Under the pieces are notes generated by a model, which was not told the DNA's origin, did not search any database, and was given only the letters and a program-made list of their open reading frames with translations. This document shows, one piece after another, positions 1 to 9,218 of a stretch of 64,000 nt of DNA. The position numbers were made by a program, and so were the translations under genes. The number at the start of each line of letters is the position of its first letter. Position 1 is the first letter of the stretch. Where the stretch lies: contig NZ_UGQM01000001.1 in NCBI RefSeq assembly GCF_900454025.1, positions 3,844,001 through 3,908,000 of the forward strand. The letters are read 5' to 3'. This stretch comes from Mycolicibacterium gilvum. GTDB lineage: Bacteria > Actinomycetota > Actinomycetes > Mycobacteriales > Mycobacteriaceae.

Positions 1-15
1 GTGGTCGCCCTCGGT

Positions 16-35
16 GCTCCCTCCGTTTTGGGAGC
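16..35. repeat. Short inverted repeat (hairpin)
   Basis: GCTCCC (16-21) and GGGAGC (30-35) form a perfect 6-bp inverted repeat around an 8-nt loop that contains TTTT. It lies at the window edge, downstream of the minus-strand broken gene ending at 106, so it could be a weak terminator. No other support is visible. Confidence 0.3.
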
Positions 36-105
36 CCACGCCGACCGTCGACGCCGTCGTCACACCGAGGCCGACTTAGCATTTTCTGTTGCGCCGTTGC
101 CGGTC

Positions 106-528
106 TCACTGTTGGATCCGCGGCGCAGCACCGCCACGTAGTGCATGCGAACCGCTTCTCGCCGTGCGCTTCTCAATCTTCGGCGCGTGTCGCAGCATGG
201 CCCTGACCTCGCCGATGCCGTCGCCGGTCAGTTCGGCGATCGTCGTCAGCGTCTCACCACTTTCCTGCAGCAACCGGATCGCCTCGCCGGCCTCGGCCCG
301 AGTGCCGGCACGCCGCTTGTTTGCCTCGGCGCGCACCTGCCCGGTCACCGCCGCCAACCTTTCGGTCTCCTAGAGGTCGATTTCGGCCAGCCTGGCCTTG
401 GCCACGATGTAGGTCGCCGCGTTTTCGATGTTGGCACGCTCCCGTGCGGCACGGGCCTGGTTGGCGCGCCGCGTCGCTTCACGTGCTCGCCGGCGGGCCT
501 CGATCTTTGATGCTCCTGCTGTTGTCAT
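106..528 (-). pseudogene. Small helix-turn-helix protein of the mobile element, split by one amber codon
   Basis: Reading leftward from ATG at 528, a basic, helix-rich N-terminal part (52 residues, MTTAGASKIEARRR...) ends in a TAG at 370-372. The same reading frame continues without another stop to 106 and encodes E-T-E-R-L followed by a basic helix and a helix-turn-helix-like segment (SGETLTTIAELTGDGIGEVR). Only one stop separates the halves and no frameshift is needed, so I read this as one ancestral gene of about 140 codons broken by a nonsense mutation. The second half could also restart at TTG 357 (83 residues), with AGGAGA upstream. Small actinobacterial proteins with a basic helix followed by an HTH occur near relaxase genes. 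It is divergent from the relaxase and may have regulated it or bound DNA at the transfer origin. The exact function is unknown. Confidence 0.6.
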
Positions 529-833
529 GGTCGGCACTTTAGAAGCCCGCGGGCTGAGCGGGCCACCACCACAGCCACATTCGCTGTTCACTAACTCTTA
601 CGCCGCCACTCCTGCCGCGCAACCCGGTGCCTCACTCATCCAACGCTGTCCGTCGTTTCCCGCCCCTCCTCACCACAACTCAGCTCACCCCTCACAGGCC
701 CACCGACAGACCACACACCTCTTGCAATCAGGTGTAGATCCTGAGATTTGTTTAAGAGTCACGGGTTTGGTGGTGGCCCTCGGGAACGTCGGGTTCGTAG
801 CCTGCGGCGTATGTGGGAGCTCAGGAGCACGCC
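529..833. other. Divergent intergenic region before the relaxase; possible oriT and promoter
   Basis: About 300 bp without a convincing gene lie between the broken small gene (minus) and the relaxase gene (plus). Transfer origins often sit directly upstream of MobF relaxase genes, so this is the first place to look for oriT, but I see no clear nick-site motif. The relaxase start at 834 is preceded by AGGAG at 822-826. A promoter probably lies near 720-790, where a short AT-richer stretch (TTTGTTTAAG, about 748-757) interrupts the GC-rich sequence. Confidence 0.35.
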
Positions 834-3800
834 ATGGTGATGACATTGCACAAGTTGACCGCCGGGGACGGCTACCTGTACCTGGTGCGCCAAGTCGCGG
901 CTGCCGATAGCACCCAGCGGGGCCGCTCCACGCTGGCCGATTACTACTCGGCCAAAGGGGAAGCACCCGGGCGTTGGTTGGGACGCGGCCTGAGAGCACT
1001 CTCGCACGCCGCGCCAACAGATGTCAGTGACGAAGCGCGGGAGGAACATTGGACGGTCCAGGCTGGCTCCGAGGTCGGCGAGGAGCAGATGCGCGCCCTG
1101 TACGGAGAGGGCATTCACCCCAACGCTGACCGCATCATGGGCTACGTCGCCGGACGCGGGATGCGCGCGCAGCGTACGGCCGCCCAGCTGGGTCGCCGGT
1201 TTTTGGTGTACGACGGTCAGCCCGAGTTCGCCCGCCGGCTGGCAGCGGCCTACCGCGATTACAACGCCGCGGCGGGCAGGCATTGGCGGACCACGATCGC
1301 GGCCGCTGACCGCGCGGTGATCCGCACCCGGCTGGCGGTGGAACTTTTCGCTGAGCAGTACGGCCGCCCCCCGGCCGATGACCGCGAGTTGTCGGGTTTC
1401 ATCGCCCGCAACACCCGCGCCCGCACGACCGCCGTCGCGGGATATGACCTGACGTTCTCGCCGGTGAAATCGGTGTCGGCGCTGTGGGCCATCGCCCCGC
1501 GATCGGTGTCCGATCAGGTTGAGGCCGCTCATGATGCGGCGGTCGCCGACGTGTTGGAGTGGCTGCAGGATCAGGCCTGTTTCACCCGTACTGGCACTGG
1601 CGGTGTGGCCCAGGTCGACACCGAAGGACTCATCGCGGCAGCGTTCACCCACCGTGACTCTCGCGCCGGTGACCCCGACCTACACACTCACGTCGCGATC
1701 TCCAATAAGGTCTCCCACGTCGACGTCAACGGCGTGCGCCGATGGCTCGCCCTAGACGGTCAACCGCTGCATCGGGTGACTGTCGCGGCCTCGGAGTTGT
1801 ACAACACCCGCCTCGAAGCCCACATGATCGACCGACTCGCGGTGCCGTTTGTCGAACAGTCCCGCGGACGCGGGAAACGACCGATCCGCGAGATCGACGG
1901 AATTTCAACAGAATTGATGTCGCGGTGGTCGAGTCGGCGCGCCGCAATCACCGCGCGCACCGCCGAGCTGGCCAAGCAGTTTCAGGCCGATCACGGCCGC
2001 GAACCCACCAACGTCGAAATCATCGCCCTGGCTCAACAAGCGACGCTGGAATCGCGCGAGGCCAAGCACGAGCCGCGATCGCTGGCCGAGCAGCGCCACG
2101 TGTGGCGCACCCAAGCCGTAGAAGTCCTCGGCCGCGACGGTCTGCATCGCATGCTGGCCGGTGTCCTGACCGGTTCCCACCGCGACCGCACCACACCCGT
2201 TGTCGACGAGGAATGGGTGGCATCGCGTGCTGGCGAACTAATCGCGACGGTGTCGAAATCACGCTCCACCTGGCAGCGTCACCACGTGCGCGCCGAAGCG
2301 CTGCGCATCGCGCGATCCCACGGCGTGGCGCACGATGTCGCATTGGTCGAACGTCTCACCGATACCGCTCTCGGAGAGGCGTTTTCGGTGCCGCACGCGC
2401 GCATCGCGGACGCCGAGTTGGGCGAGCCTGTCGCGTTGCGTCGCCGCGACAGTGCCAGCGTCTACTCCCGCCACGGCGTGGCGCTCTACACCAGCCGCGA
2501 CACACTGGCCGCAGAGCGGCGCATCTTGGACACGGCGCACCGCAGCGACGGGCGCGCCGCCACCGCCGCGGACGTCGAGTTAGCGCTCGCAGATGCGGCG
2601 GCGCGCGGAAGCCCGCTCAACCCTGGCCAAGCCGCGCTTGTCTCAGAAATGGCCACCCGCGGACGCCGTGTCGCACTGGCGCTGGCGCCGGCTGGAACGG
2701 GCAAAACCACGGCCATGGCGGTGCTGGCGCATGCGTGGCGCAGCTCGGGTGGACATGTGATCGGTTTGGCCCCGACAGCCGACGCGGCGATCGTGCTCGG
2801 GGCCGACCTGGGTGCGGTCACCGACACCCTCGACAAGTACGTCTGGTGCGCCGATCCTGATAAGGCTGCAATCTCCGGCGTGCCCGACTGGTTTCAGCGG
2901 GTCGGTCCCGACACGCTCATCGTCGTTGACGAGGCCGGTAAGGCCGCCACAGCGGGCCTGGACGCGATGATTACCGACGCACTGCGCAAGGGCGCGAGCG
3001 TGCGCCTGGTCGGTGACGACGGCCAGTTGTCCTCCATCTCAGCCGGCGGTGTTCTGCGCGACATCGCCGAAGCGACCGACGCGCTCACCTTGAGTGAAGT
3101 CGTGCGGTTCAAGTCACCGGCCGAAGCCGCCGCCGGGCTCGCGCTGCACGACGCCGACCCGGCCGGCATCGGCTTCTACATCGACCACCACCGCATCCAT
3201 GTCGGTACCGACGAGACCGCCGCCGACATGGCCTATCAGGCCTGGCGTGCCGACCTCGCGGCGGGCGCAGATTCCATCCTGCTCGCACCGACCAACGACG
3301 TCATCAACGAGCTCAACGCCCGCGCCCGCGCTGACCGCTTGGCCGCTGATCCCGAAGCGGCCCGCGCCGCCACGGTGGTGCTGGCCGATCAGCTGCACGC
3401 CAGCGTCGGAGACACCATCCGCACCCGAAAAAACAAACGCCGCATCACCATCGGGCGCAACGACTTCGTGCGCAACGGCTACCGCTACACCATCACCGAA
3501 GTCCGCACCGATGGCAGCGTGAAAGCCCGGCACCTGCGCAGCGGACGCATCGTCACGCTGCCCGCCGACTACATTGCCGAACACGTCTCGCTGGGCTACG
3601 CCGCCACCATCGACTCCGCCCAGGGCCTGACCGCAGGACGGCGTGACACCAAGGGCACCTGCCACATCGTCGGCTCAGACATGCTGACCCGCCAGCACCT
3701 CTACGTCGCGATGACCCGTGCCACCGACGAAAACCACCTGTACCTCTCCACGGCCGAAGGCGATCCCCACCGGCTGCTCTGCCCCAAGGCCACCCACCCC

Positions 3801-6680
3801 GACACCGCCGTGGACGTCCTGACCCGAACCCTGGCCCGCGACGGCGCCCAGGTGTCGGCCACCACCGAAGCCCGCCGCGCCGAAGATCCGGCGACTCGGC
3901 TACAGGCCGCGGCCGACATGTTCTACGACGCCCTCGGCGCGGCGGCCGAAAATCAGCTAAGCTCAGGGGCGCGGGACCGGTTGGACGCCATCGCTGATGA
4001 CGTGATCCCCCGGCTGAGCCAGCGCGAAGCCTGGCCGGTGCTGCGGCGCAACCTGTCCGTCCTGGCGATCGGTGGTGCTGATCCCCGCGAGCTGCTGACC
4101 GAAGCACTGGCCAAGGGCAGCGTCGACGACGCCGCCGACCCCGCCGCGGTCCTCGATCACCGCATCGACCCCGCCGGCACCCACTCCGCGGGCATCGGGG
4201 TACTGCGCTGGCTTCCCGCCATCCCACCGGCACTGGCCGACGATCCGCACTGGGGTGCCTACCTGGCCCGCCGCGAGCACCTGGTCGAAGACCTTGCCGA
4301 CCAGATCCGCGAGCGCGCGCGGGCATGGACCAACGCGACCGCCCCCGCCTGGGCGCGGCCATTGATCACCGTGAATCCGGCACTGACCGCCGAGATCGCG
4401 GTGTTCCGCGCCGCCACCGGCGTCGAGGACGCCGACACCCGCCTCACCGGCGCGCGCCAATACCCCGTCCGGACCCGCGCCGTTCAAGCCACCCTGCAGC
4501 GCTACGCCGCCGCCGACATCGGGCGCCGCAGTGCCGACACCACCCGATGGAACGACCTCATCGACGCCATCGACCCGCACCTGCGCGCCGATGCCTACTG
4601 GCCACAGCTGGCCACCCAACTCGCCCAGGCCACCCGCAGCACCGCCGACCTGCGACAGATCATCACCACCGCCGCCCGCCAAGGACCGCTGCCCGACGAG
4701 CTGCCCGCCGCCGCGCTCTGGTGGCGCATCGCCGGCGCCCTGTCCCCGACCGCCACACTGGCCACCACCCATTCGCGGCTACGGCCGTCCTGGATCACCG
4801 ACGTCGACGCCGTGTTCGGTGCCGCGCTGACCGAAACCATCACCTCCGATCCAGCCTGGCCCGGGCTGGTCGCCGCCATCAGCGCCGCCGACCCGGCCAC
4901 CTGGACCCCCCGCGACCTGCTCCATGTCGCCGCCGAACACCTCGCCGACGCCGCCGACGCCGACCACCCGATCCCGCCGGGCGACTACGCCCGCCTGATC
5001 ACCTACACCGTCGATGCCTTCACCCACCGCCTGCAGGCGCGTCTGGGCATTGACGTCGAGGACCTCCCCACCCCCCAGCACGCCCCGCCCCACCCCGACG
5101 AGGAAGCACTCTTCCCGCCCGACCCGGAAAGCCCCTTCGCCGAGATCGACGTAGCTCCACCGTTCGACGACCACTTCGACATCGCCCCGCCCAACTACTC
5201 ATTTGAATACGCGTTCGAAGAACTCGGAGATTTGCAATTCGGAGACCTCACAGCAAACCGCCCCACGCCGGAACTGGGCATCACCATGGAATTGGTCGCC
5301 ACCCTGCAACAGGAATACCGCGAGGTCAGCGCAAGAATCAAAAGCCTGGATTCAGAAATTCGAGCAGGAAATGGCCCGGCTATGCGCGCCGCAGCCGACG
5401 AGCTGTTGCGGATGCGCCACCAGGTCGACGCCGATCGACCGTACGCGCTGGCTGTCGCCGCAGTGATGGAGCGGTGGGCCGATGCCGACGCCGCCTACAA
5501 CGACACGCTGCGCATGATCGAGCACGCCCGCACTCAGCTCGATCTCCTGCGGGCCAACCCCGACGCCGACGAACTCGACATCGCCTCAGCCCGCCGAAAT
5601 GTCGTGTTCTACACCGCACTACTCCCGGAGGAGCCGCCTTCGCTCCAGTTCCAGCAGGCCCTAGCCCAGGCACAAGCAGCGCGCACCGCGGCCGCCGGTG
5701 GAGACAAGATCGTCACCGAACATGACATTGTCGCCGCACGCGGTGACGCCGAGCGCGCGGACCTGGCCGCCCGCGCGCAGATGCGCGACCGCCGCCAGAC
5801 GCTGCGCCGCAAGCTCGACCGCGCTGAGCGCGACGTCGCCGGTGCCTTCGCCGCCGCCCAGACCGCCACCTCCGACACTCTCGAGCAGCTGCTGAAATCG
5901 GCGCGCTCCGAAGTAGCCCTCCTCCAAGTGGCCGGCGACGCCGACCTCACCCGTACGCCCTTGCCCATCCCCCCGGCGGCCCTCGCAGCGCACGAGCCGC
6001 ACACCGCGGACCGGCTCAAATCCTTGGCCGCGCAGCCCTATCGGCTCGCCGTCGTGCGCGCAGACACCACCGACCGCGAAACCGCTGCGGCGCTCTACAC
6101 CCTGCGCAGCACAGCCAACGCCAACGACCGCAAAGTGCTCTGGCTCTCGACCACCGACGCCAGCGCGGCGCCCGCCCGCGAGGCCGATCTGGCCGACACC
6201 ATCACCACCGCTTGTCGCGCCGAGCGCCAAATCAGCGACCAGCAATGGGCGCTACCGCCCGGAGCAATCGTCATTATCGACGACCCCGCGGCCGCCGAAC
6301 CCGACCAGCTGGCCGAAATCGCCCACCACGCCGCAGCCGCAGACGCCCGAGTCATCCTCCTCGACCCCAGCAACAGTCGCGGCCCCAGCTCGTCGGCGCT
6401 CCGGCTGCTCACCAACTCCCTGCCGTGGAACACCACCCTTACAGCCACCCCGTCAAGTCCCGTAGATCCGCTGCTCGACGCCATCCCAGCCGTCACCTTG
6501 GCCGATCGCCTCGGCCGCACCCACCTCAGCGAGTCCTGGCGTCACGTGCTCACCCAATACGACAACGCAGTGCGCGCCGTGCGCGCCGCCCAACGTCGCA
6601 ACCTCTCCGTGGGATGGCGTACGCCCAAAGCCACGGTCGACGTTCCAGAGCACACCGTCGGTGCCGGCGTCGACGACTGA
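834..6680 (+). CDS. MobF-family conjugative relaxase-helicase (TraA/TrwC type)
   Basis: This protein of about 1,948 residues should nick the transfer origin and unwind the strand to be transferred. The N-terminal third is a TrwC-like relaxase. It has an early conserved tyrosine region (GDGYLYLVRQ) and the metal-binding histidine cluster around DLHTHVAISNKV (about residue 282). The middle is a superfamily I helicase: Walker A APAGTGKTT (about 620), Walker B LIVVDEAG (about 697), and late motifs DSAQGLTAGR (about 925) and AMTRATDENH (about 960). The C-terminal 900 residues are alanine-rich, with coiled-coil stretches, and end in a region with an IVIIDDP Walker-B-like strand (about 1812) but no P-loop. 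ATG 834 is chosen because AGGAG lies 7 nt upstream; an earlier start at 813 adds only seven residues. The size is typical of actinobacterial MobF proteins. Confidence 0.9.
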   Translation: MVMTLHKLTAGDGYLYLVRQVAAADSTQRGRSTLADYYSAKGEAPGRWLGRGLRALSHAAPTDVSDEAREEHWTVQAGSEVGEEQMRALYGEGIHPNADRIMGYVAGRGMRAQRTAAQLGRRFLVYDGQPEFARRLAAAYRDYNAAAGRHWRTTIAAADRAVIRTRLAVELFAEQYGRPPADDRELSGFIARNTRARTTAVAGYDLTFSPVKSVSALWAIAPRSVSDQVEAAHDAAVADVLEWLQDQACFTRTGTGGVAQVDTEGLIAAAFTHRDSRAGDPDLHTHVAISNKVSHVDVNGVRRWLALDGQPLHRVTVAASELYNTRLEAHMIDRLAVPFVEQSRGRGKRPIREIDGISTELMSRWSSRRAAITARTAELAKQFQADHGREPTNVEIIALAQQATLESREAKHEPRSLAEQRHVWRTQAVEVLGRDGLHRMLAGVLTGSHRDRTTPVVDEEWVASRAGELIATVSKSRSTWQRHHVRAEALRIARSHGVAHDVALVERLTDTALGEAFSVPHARIADAELGEPVALRRRDSASVYSRHGVALYTSRDTLAAERRILDTAHRSDGRAATAADVELALADAAARGSPLNPGQAALVSEMATRGRRVALALAPAGTGKTTAMAVLAHAWRSSGGHVIGLAPTADAAIVLGADLGAVTDTLDKYVWCADPDKAAISGVPDWFQRVGPDTLIVVDEAGKAATAGLDAMITDALRKGASVRLVGDDGQLSSISAGGVLRDIAEATDALTLSEVVRFKSPAEAAAGLALHDADPAGIGFYIDHHRIHVGTDETAADMAYQAWRADLAAGADSILLAPTNDVINELNARARADRLAADPEAARAATVVLADQLHASVGDTIRTRKNKRRITIGRNDFVRNGYRYTITEVRTDGSVKARHLRSGRIVTLPADYIAEHVSLGYAATIDSAQGLTAGRRDTKGTCHIVGSDMLTRQHLYVAMTRATDENHLYLSTAEGDPHRLLCPKATHPDTAVDVLTRTLARDGAQVSATTEARRAEDPATRLQAAADMFYDALGAAAENQLSSGARDRLDAIADDVIPRLSQREAWPVLRRNLSVLAIGGADPRELLTEALAKGSVDDAADPAAVLDHRIDPAGTHSAGIGVLRWLPAIPPALADDPHWGAYLARREHLVEDLADQIRERARAWTNATAPAWARPLITVNPALTAEIAVFRAATGVEDADTRLTGARQYPVRTRAVQATLQRYAAADIGRRSADTTRWNDLIDAIDPHLRADAYWPQLATQLAQATRSTADLRQIITTAARQGPLPDELPAAALWWRIAGALSPTATLATTHSRLRPSWITDVDAVFGAALTETITSDPAWPGLVAAISAADPATWTPRDLLHVAAEHLADAADADHPIPPGDYARLITYTVDAFTHRLQARLGIDVEDLPTPQHAPPHPDEEALFPPDPESPFAEIDVAPPFDDHFDIAPPNYSFEYAFEELGDLQFGDLTANRPTPELGITMELVATLQQEYREVSARIKSLDSEIRAGNGPAMRAAADELLRMRHQVDADRPYALAVAAVMERWADADAAYNDTLRMIEHARTQLDLLRANPDADELDIASARRNVVFYTALLPEEPPSLQFQQALAQAQAARTAAAGGDKIVTEHDIVAARGDAERADLAARAQMRDRRQTLRRKLDRAERDVAGAFAAAQTATSDTLEQLLKSARSEVALLQVAGDADLTRTPLPIPPAALAAHEPHTADRLKSLAAQPYRLAVVRADTTDRETAAALYTLRSTANANDRKVLWLSTTDASAAPAREADLADTITTACRAERQISDQQWALPPGAIVIIDDPAAAEPDQLAEIAHHAAAADARVILLDPSNSRGPSSSALRLLTNSLPWNTTLTATPSSPVDPLLDAIPAVTLADRLGRTHLSESWRHVLTQYDNAVRAVRAAQRRNLSVGWRTPKATVDVPEHTVGAGVDD

Positions 6681-7204
6681 CAACCAACAAATCCCGCTGT
6701 GGTGGTGGACTCCTCTACGCGCCACCCGCACGAAAAGAGCGCATGCTCGGTAACGGCTTGCGCGCCGACCAGTGTCAGCGGGTACGCCTAGGGAAAGTCT
6801 TGTCGTCGAGCGCGAGCGGGCTCCTCCGTTCGGCGCTGCGCGGGTGCAATCCCCACTGACGCGCTTCCCACGTTGATCGATCTGCGTCAATACGTCATTG
6901 TGGGCCGAGTTGACAGCGCTTCGGCTTGCGCGGCGTCAAGGCCCATCTTCGGGATGCTCACGGGGTAACGGTAGGCAGTAGAAGCGACAGGCCATCACCG
7001 ACACGCTAGAGAACTCATACCTCTCGTATGAGTTATCGCGAGTAACGTTTGTGCCGTGGCCCCCTCAGCGCCGAACAGCTCAGTACAAGCGGGGGGATGT
7101 TCGGTCAGCTCGCTCAGCGGGTTCCGGGATTACCAATGAGTCGACGACGATGGTGCCGAACAATTCCCCGGACGGGACGTGTATGCGCGTGCAGTTCAGA
7201 ATCG
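6681..7204. other. Non-coding stretch downstream of the relaxase gene
   Basis: Over 500 bp with no ORF that looks like a real protein. It contains one strong palindrome at 7012-7034, listed separately. The small gene at 7205 follows. No tRNA, insertion-sequence ends or copy of the tRNA-Val 3' end is visible here. Confidence 0.4.
7012..7034. promoter_or_regulatory. Perfect 9-bp inverted repeat, operator or oriT candidate
   Basis: AACTCATAC (7012-7020), loop CTCTC, then GTATGAGTT (7026-7034). It is directly followed by GTTATCGCGAGTAAC, an imperfect palindrome centred on TCGCGA. It lies upstream of the small gene at 7205 and is AT-richer than its surroundings, as expected for a protein-binding or nick-region hairpin. 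No function can be assigned from sequence alone. Confidence 0.45.
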
Positions 7205-7528
7205 ATGCCACTCAGCGTCAATCAGCAGATCCTCGACGCTGTCAGCACTGTTTACTCAACGGAGCTCGGCCTACCCGAGGATTGGACCGACCATCAACGG
7301 GCAGATTTCATCGCCGCAGAGGCAGACAAGATCACGTGGATGGTACGCGCGGAAGCCAACACCATTGGCGACCGGCTTATCGCTGAACTGGGTCGTCGAT
7401 CCGGAGGAACGATCCTCGGGCTTGAGGTGCGTACCGAGTTGATGGCCGCGGCTCGTGTCCAGGCATTCGATAGCGTCCTTAGCACAGAGCTCTACGAGCT
7501 GATAGCTGACGACACCCGCGATCTTTGA
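7205..7528 (+). CDS. Hypothetical protein of the mobile element
   Basis: Encodes about 107 residues if it starts at ATG 7205. I do not recognise a family. The protein is acidic and predicted largely helical (repeated patterns such as DFIAAEADKITWMVRAEAN), with no membrane segment or signal peptide. No strong ribosome-binding site precedes ATG 7205. The reading frame stays open back to 7049, but the sequence before residue 1 (arginine- and cysteine-rich) looks non-coding. The gene lies between the relaxase and the IS3 element, so it is accessory to the integrated element. Confidence 0.5.
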   Translation: MPLSVNQQILDAVSTVYSTELGLPEDWTDHQRADFIAAEADKITWMVRAEANTIGDRLIAELGRRSGGTILGLEVRTELMAAARVQAFDSVLSTELYELIADDTRDL

Positions 7529-7667
7529 TTCAGGCGGCTTGACTGACTGCCAATCCGAGCGTCAGTCAAGCCAGATTTCGCCGGTCGACGACGACAAGCG
7601 GGGACATGTGAAGAATTTGCCCCGGTGGGCAATCCAATATGGCTCAGCTGGTGGACCTCATTCGGGA

Positions 7668-7690
7668 CTTGACCCCGTGTGTTGGACACG
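7668..7690 (+). repeat. IS3 left inverted repeat
   Basis: A 23-nt left end that matches the reverse complement of 8975-8997 at 19 of 23 positions. The matching blocks include the outer CTTG and the inner TGGACACG. The transposon boundary is taken at T7670 because IS3 ends begin with TG. Confidence 0.75.
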
Positions 7691-7735
7691 CTCAATCCCA
7701 GGAATGTGCTGGGGGAAGCGAGATGATCCAACCCG

Positions 7736-8068
7736 ATGGCAAGGAAAAATTACCCCGATGAGTTCAAGCGTGACGCGGTCGCGCTCTACCGGGACACCGA
7801 GGGCGCGACGATCGCCCAGATCGCTGCCGAGCTCGGTGTCAGCGAGGCCACGCTCTCGGCGTGGTGCAAGTCGGCCGGGGTGCCGATTCGGCACCGCCGC
7901 GGTGTCGTAGTGGCCGAGCCTGTGCCAGGGGCCGAGAGCCCTGAGCAGGAGCTGGCCCGCCTCCGCAGTGAGGTCAAGGCGTTACGCGCCACCGAGGCGC
8001 GGTTGTCCACCGAGCGTGACATCTTGCGGTCGGCGGCCAAATATTTCGCCGGGGAGACGAACTGGTGA
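7736..8068 (+). CDS. IS3 transposase OrfA (HTH protein)
   Basis: A 110-residue DNA-binding partner of the transposase. The N-terminus (YPDEFKRDAVALYRD, then TIAQIAAELGVSEATLSAW) is the helix-turn-helix of the IS3 transposase_8 family. Residues from about 65 to 100 form a leucine-zipper-like helix (EQELARLRSEVKALRATEARL) used for multimerisation. The final segment (ILRSAAKYFAGE) is typical of these proteins. The stop overlaps the start of orfB (GTGA), so OrfB can be made by translational coupling or by frameshifting to an OrfAB fusion. Confidence 0.9.
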   Translation: MARKNYPDEFKRDAVALYRDTEGATIAQIAAELGVSEATLSAWCKSAGVPIRHRRGVVVAEPVPGAESPEQELARLRSEVKALRATEARLSTERDILRSAAKYFAGETNW

Positions 8069-8964
8069 GCCGCTTTCAGTTTGTCGCCGACCACCTGCAC
8101 GCCTTCGAGGTGAAGTGGCTCTGCGCAGTCGTCGAGGTTGCGCGTTCGTCGTTCTACGCGTGGTTGGCCGGTGCTGACGGACGAGCGGCCCGTCGGGCTG
8201 CTGACGAGGCGCTGGCCGAGCGTATCCGCGCCGTCCACGACGAGGACAACACCTACGGGGCGCCGCGGATCACCGCCGAGCTCAACGACGGTGCGCCCGA
8301 GGGGCAGCGGGTCAACCACAAGCGGGTGGCTCGGGTGATGCGCGGCGCCGGGATCGCCGGTTATCGACGCCGACGTCGGGTCAAGACGACCGTGGCGGAC
8401 CCGGCGAACCAGAAGGTCCCCGACCTGCTCAAACGGGATTTCACCGCCGCGCAGGTCAACACCCGTTACGTCGGCGACATCACCTACTTGCCATTGGCGA
8501 CCGGCGCCAACCTGTACCTGGCCACCGTGATCGACTGCTGTTCACGGCGGGTCGCCGGGTGGGCGATCGCCGATCACATGCGCACCGAACTGGTCATCGA
8601 TGCGCTCAAAGCCGCTGCTGCACTGCGGGGTTCACTGGCTGGTGCAATATTCCATGCAGATCATGGAAGTCAGTACACCTCACGGGATTTCGCGAATCTC
8701 TGCCGCGATCTGGGGGTCGTCCAGTCGATGGGTGCGGTGGGGTCAAGTGCCGATAACGCGTTGGCCGAATCGTTCAACGCCGCCCTCAAGCGCGAGATTC
8801 TGCAAGACCGTAACTGCTGGCCGGACGCGGCGATCTGCCGCCGTGAGGTCTTTCGGTGGCTGGCCCGCTACAACACCACACGACGGCACTCCTACTGCCG
8901 TCATTCCAGCCCCGCGACCTACGAAAGGAACCTGACACCGGCTACGCTGCCCGAAGCCGCATAA
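8065..8964 (+). CDS. IS3 transposase OrfB (DDE integrase)
   Basis: The 299-residue catalytic subunit. After an HTH_21-like region (YGAPRITAEL), the rve integrase core carries the DDE triad: D in YVGDITYLP, D in IFHADHGSQYTS, and E in NALAESFNAALKREI. The length and motifs are complete and no frameshift is seen, so the element may still be active. The GTG start at 8065 overlaps the orfA stop. Confidence 0.92.
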   Translation: MSRFQFVADHLHAFEVKWLCAVVEVARSSFYAWLAGADGRAARRAADEALAERIRAVHDEDNTYGAPRITAELNDGAPEGQRVNHKRVARVMRGAGIAGYRRRRRVKTTVADPANQKVPDLLKRDFTAAQVNTRYVGDITYLPLATGANLYLATVIDCCSRRVAGWAIADHMRTELVIDALKAAAALRGSLAGAIFHADHGSQYTSRDFANLCRDLGVVQSMGAVGSSADNALAESFNAALKREILQDRNCWPDAAICRREVFRWLARYNTTRRHSYCRHSSPATYERNLTPATLPEAA

Positions 8965-8974
8965 CCACAAATCC

Positions 8975-8997
8975 CGTGTCCACTACATGGGGGCAAG
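8975..8997 (-). repeat. IS3 right inverted repeat
   Basis: Partner of the left end at 7668-7690, with 4 mismatches over 23 nt. It lies 10 bp downstream of the orfB stop codon, as usual for compact IS3 elements. Confidence 0.75.
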
Positions 8998-9218
8998 GCC
9001 CTTCCACCCGAAGTCATACGTTCGCGTTATGCAATACCACGCCCAGGACCGTGCGCCGAGTAGCGACCCGGTGACCTGTGGCCAAGTCGCACCTTCAGTG
9101 ATCCTCCTAATGGCACTGCGCCAATTGTCCACAAACTCTGCCATTGCACCACTGATTGAGCAGTACGTGGTGAACCTACCTGAGCTTCGACAACCTTCGG
9201 ATCGAGGAGGTGAAACAA
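8998..9218. other. Intergenic region between the IS3 element and the excisionase gene
   Basis: About 220 bp without a gene. It presumably holds the promoter of the excisionase-integrase pair. Its last bases form a perfect Shine-Dalgarno sequence, AGGAGGTGA (9205-9213), which fixes the excisionase start at TTG 9219. Confidence 0.4.

Larger units (their letters stand above)
7670..8995 (+). mobile_element. IS3-family insertion sequence
   Basis: A two-gene element of about 1.33 kb: orfA with an HTH and orfB with a DDE integrase, in the overlapping arrangement of the IS3 family. The ends carry imperfect inverted repeats whose outer bases are TG and CA, the family's usual termini. The bases flanking the two ends (ACT on the left, AGG on the right) do not match, so no 3-bp target duplication is seen. 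The insertion lies inside the larger integrated element, between an unknown gene and the excisionase. Confidence 0.85.
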
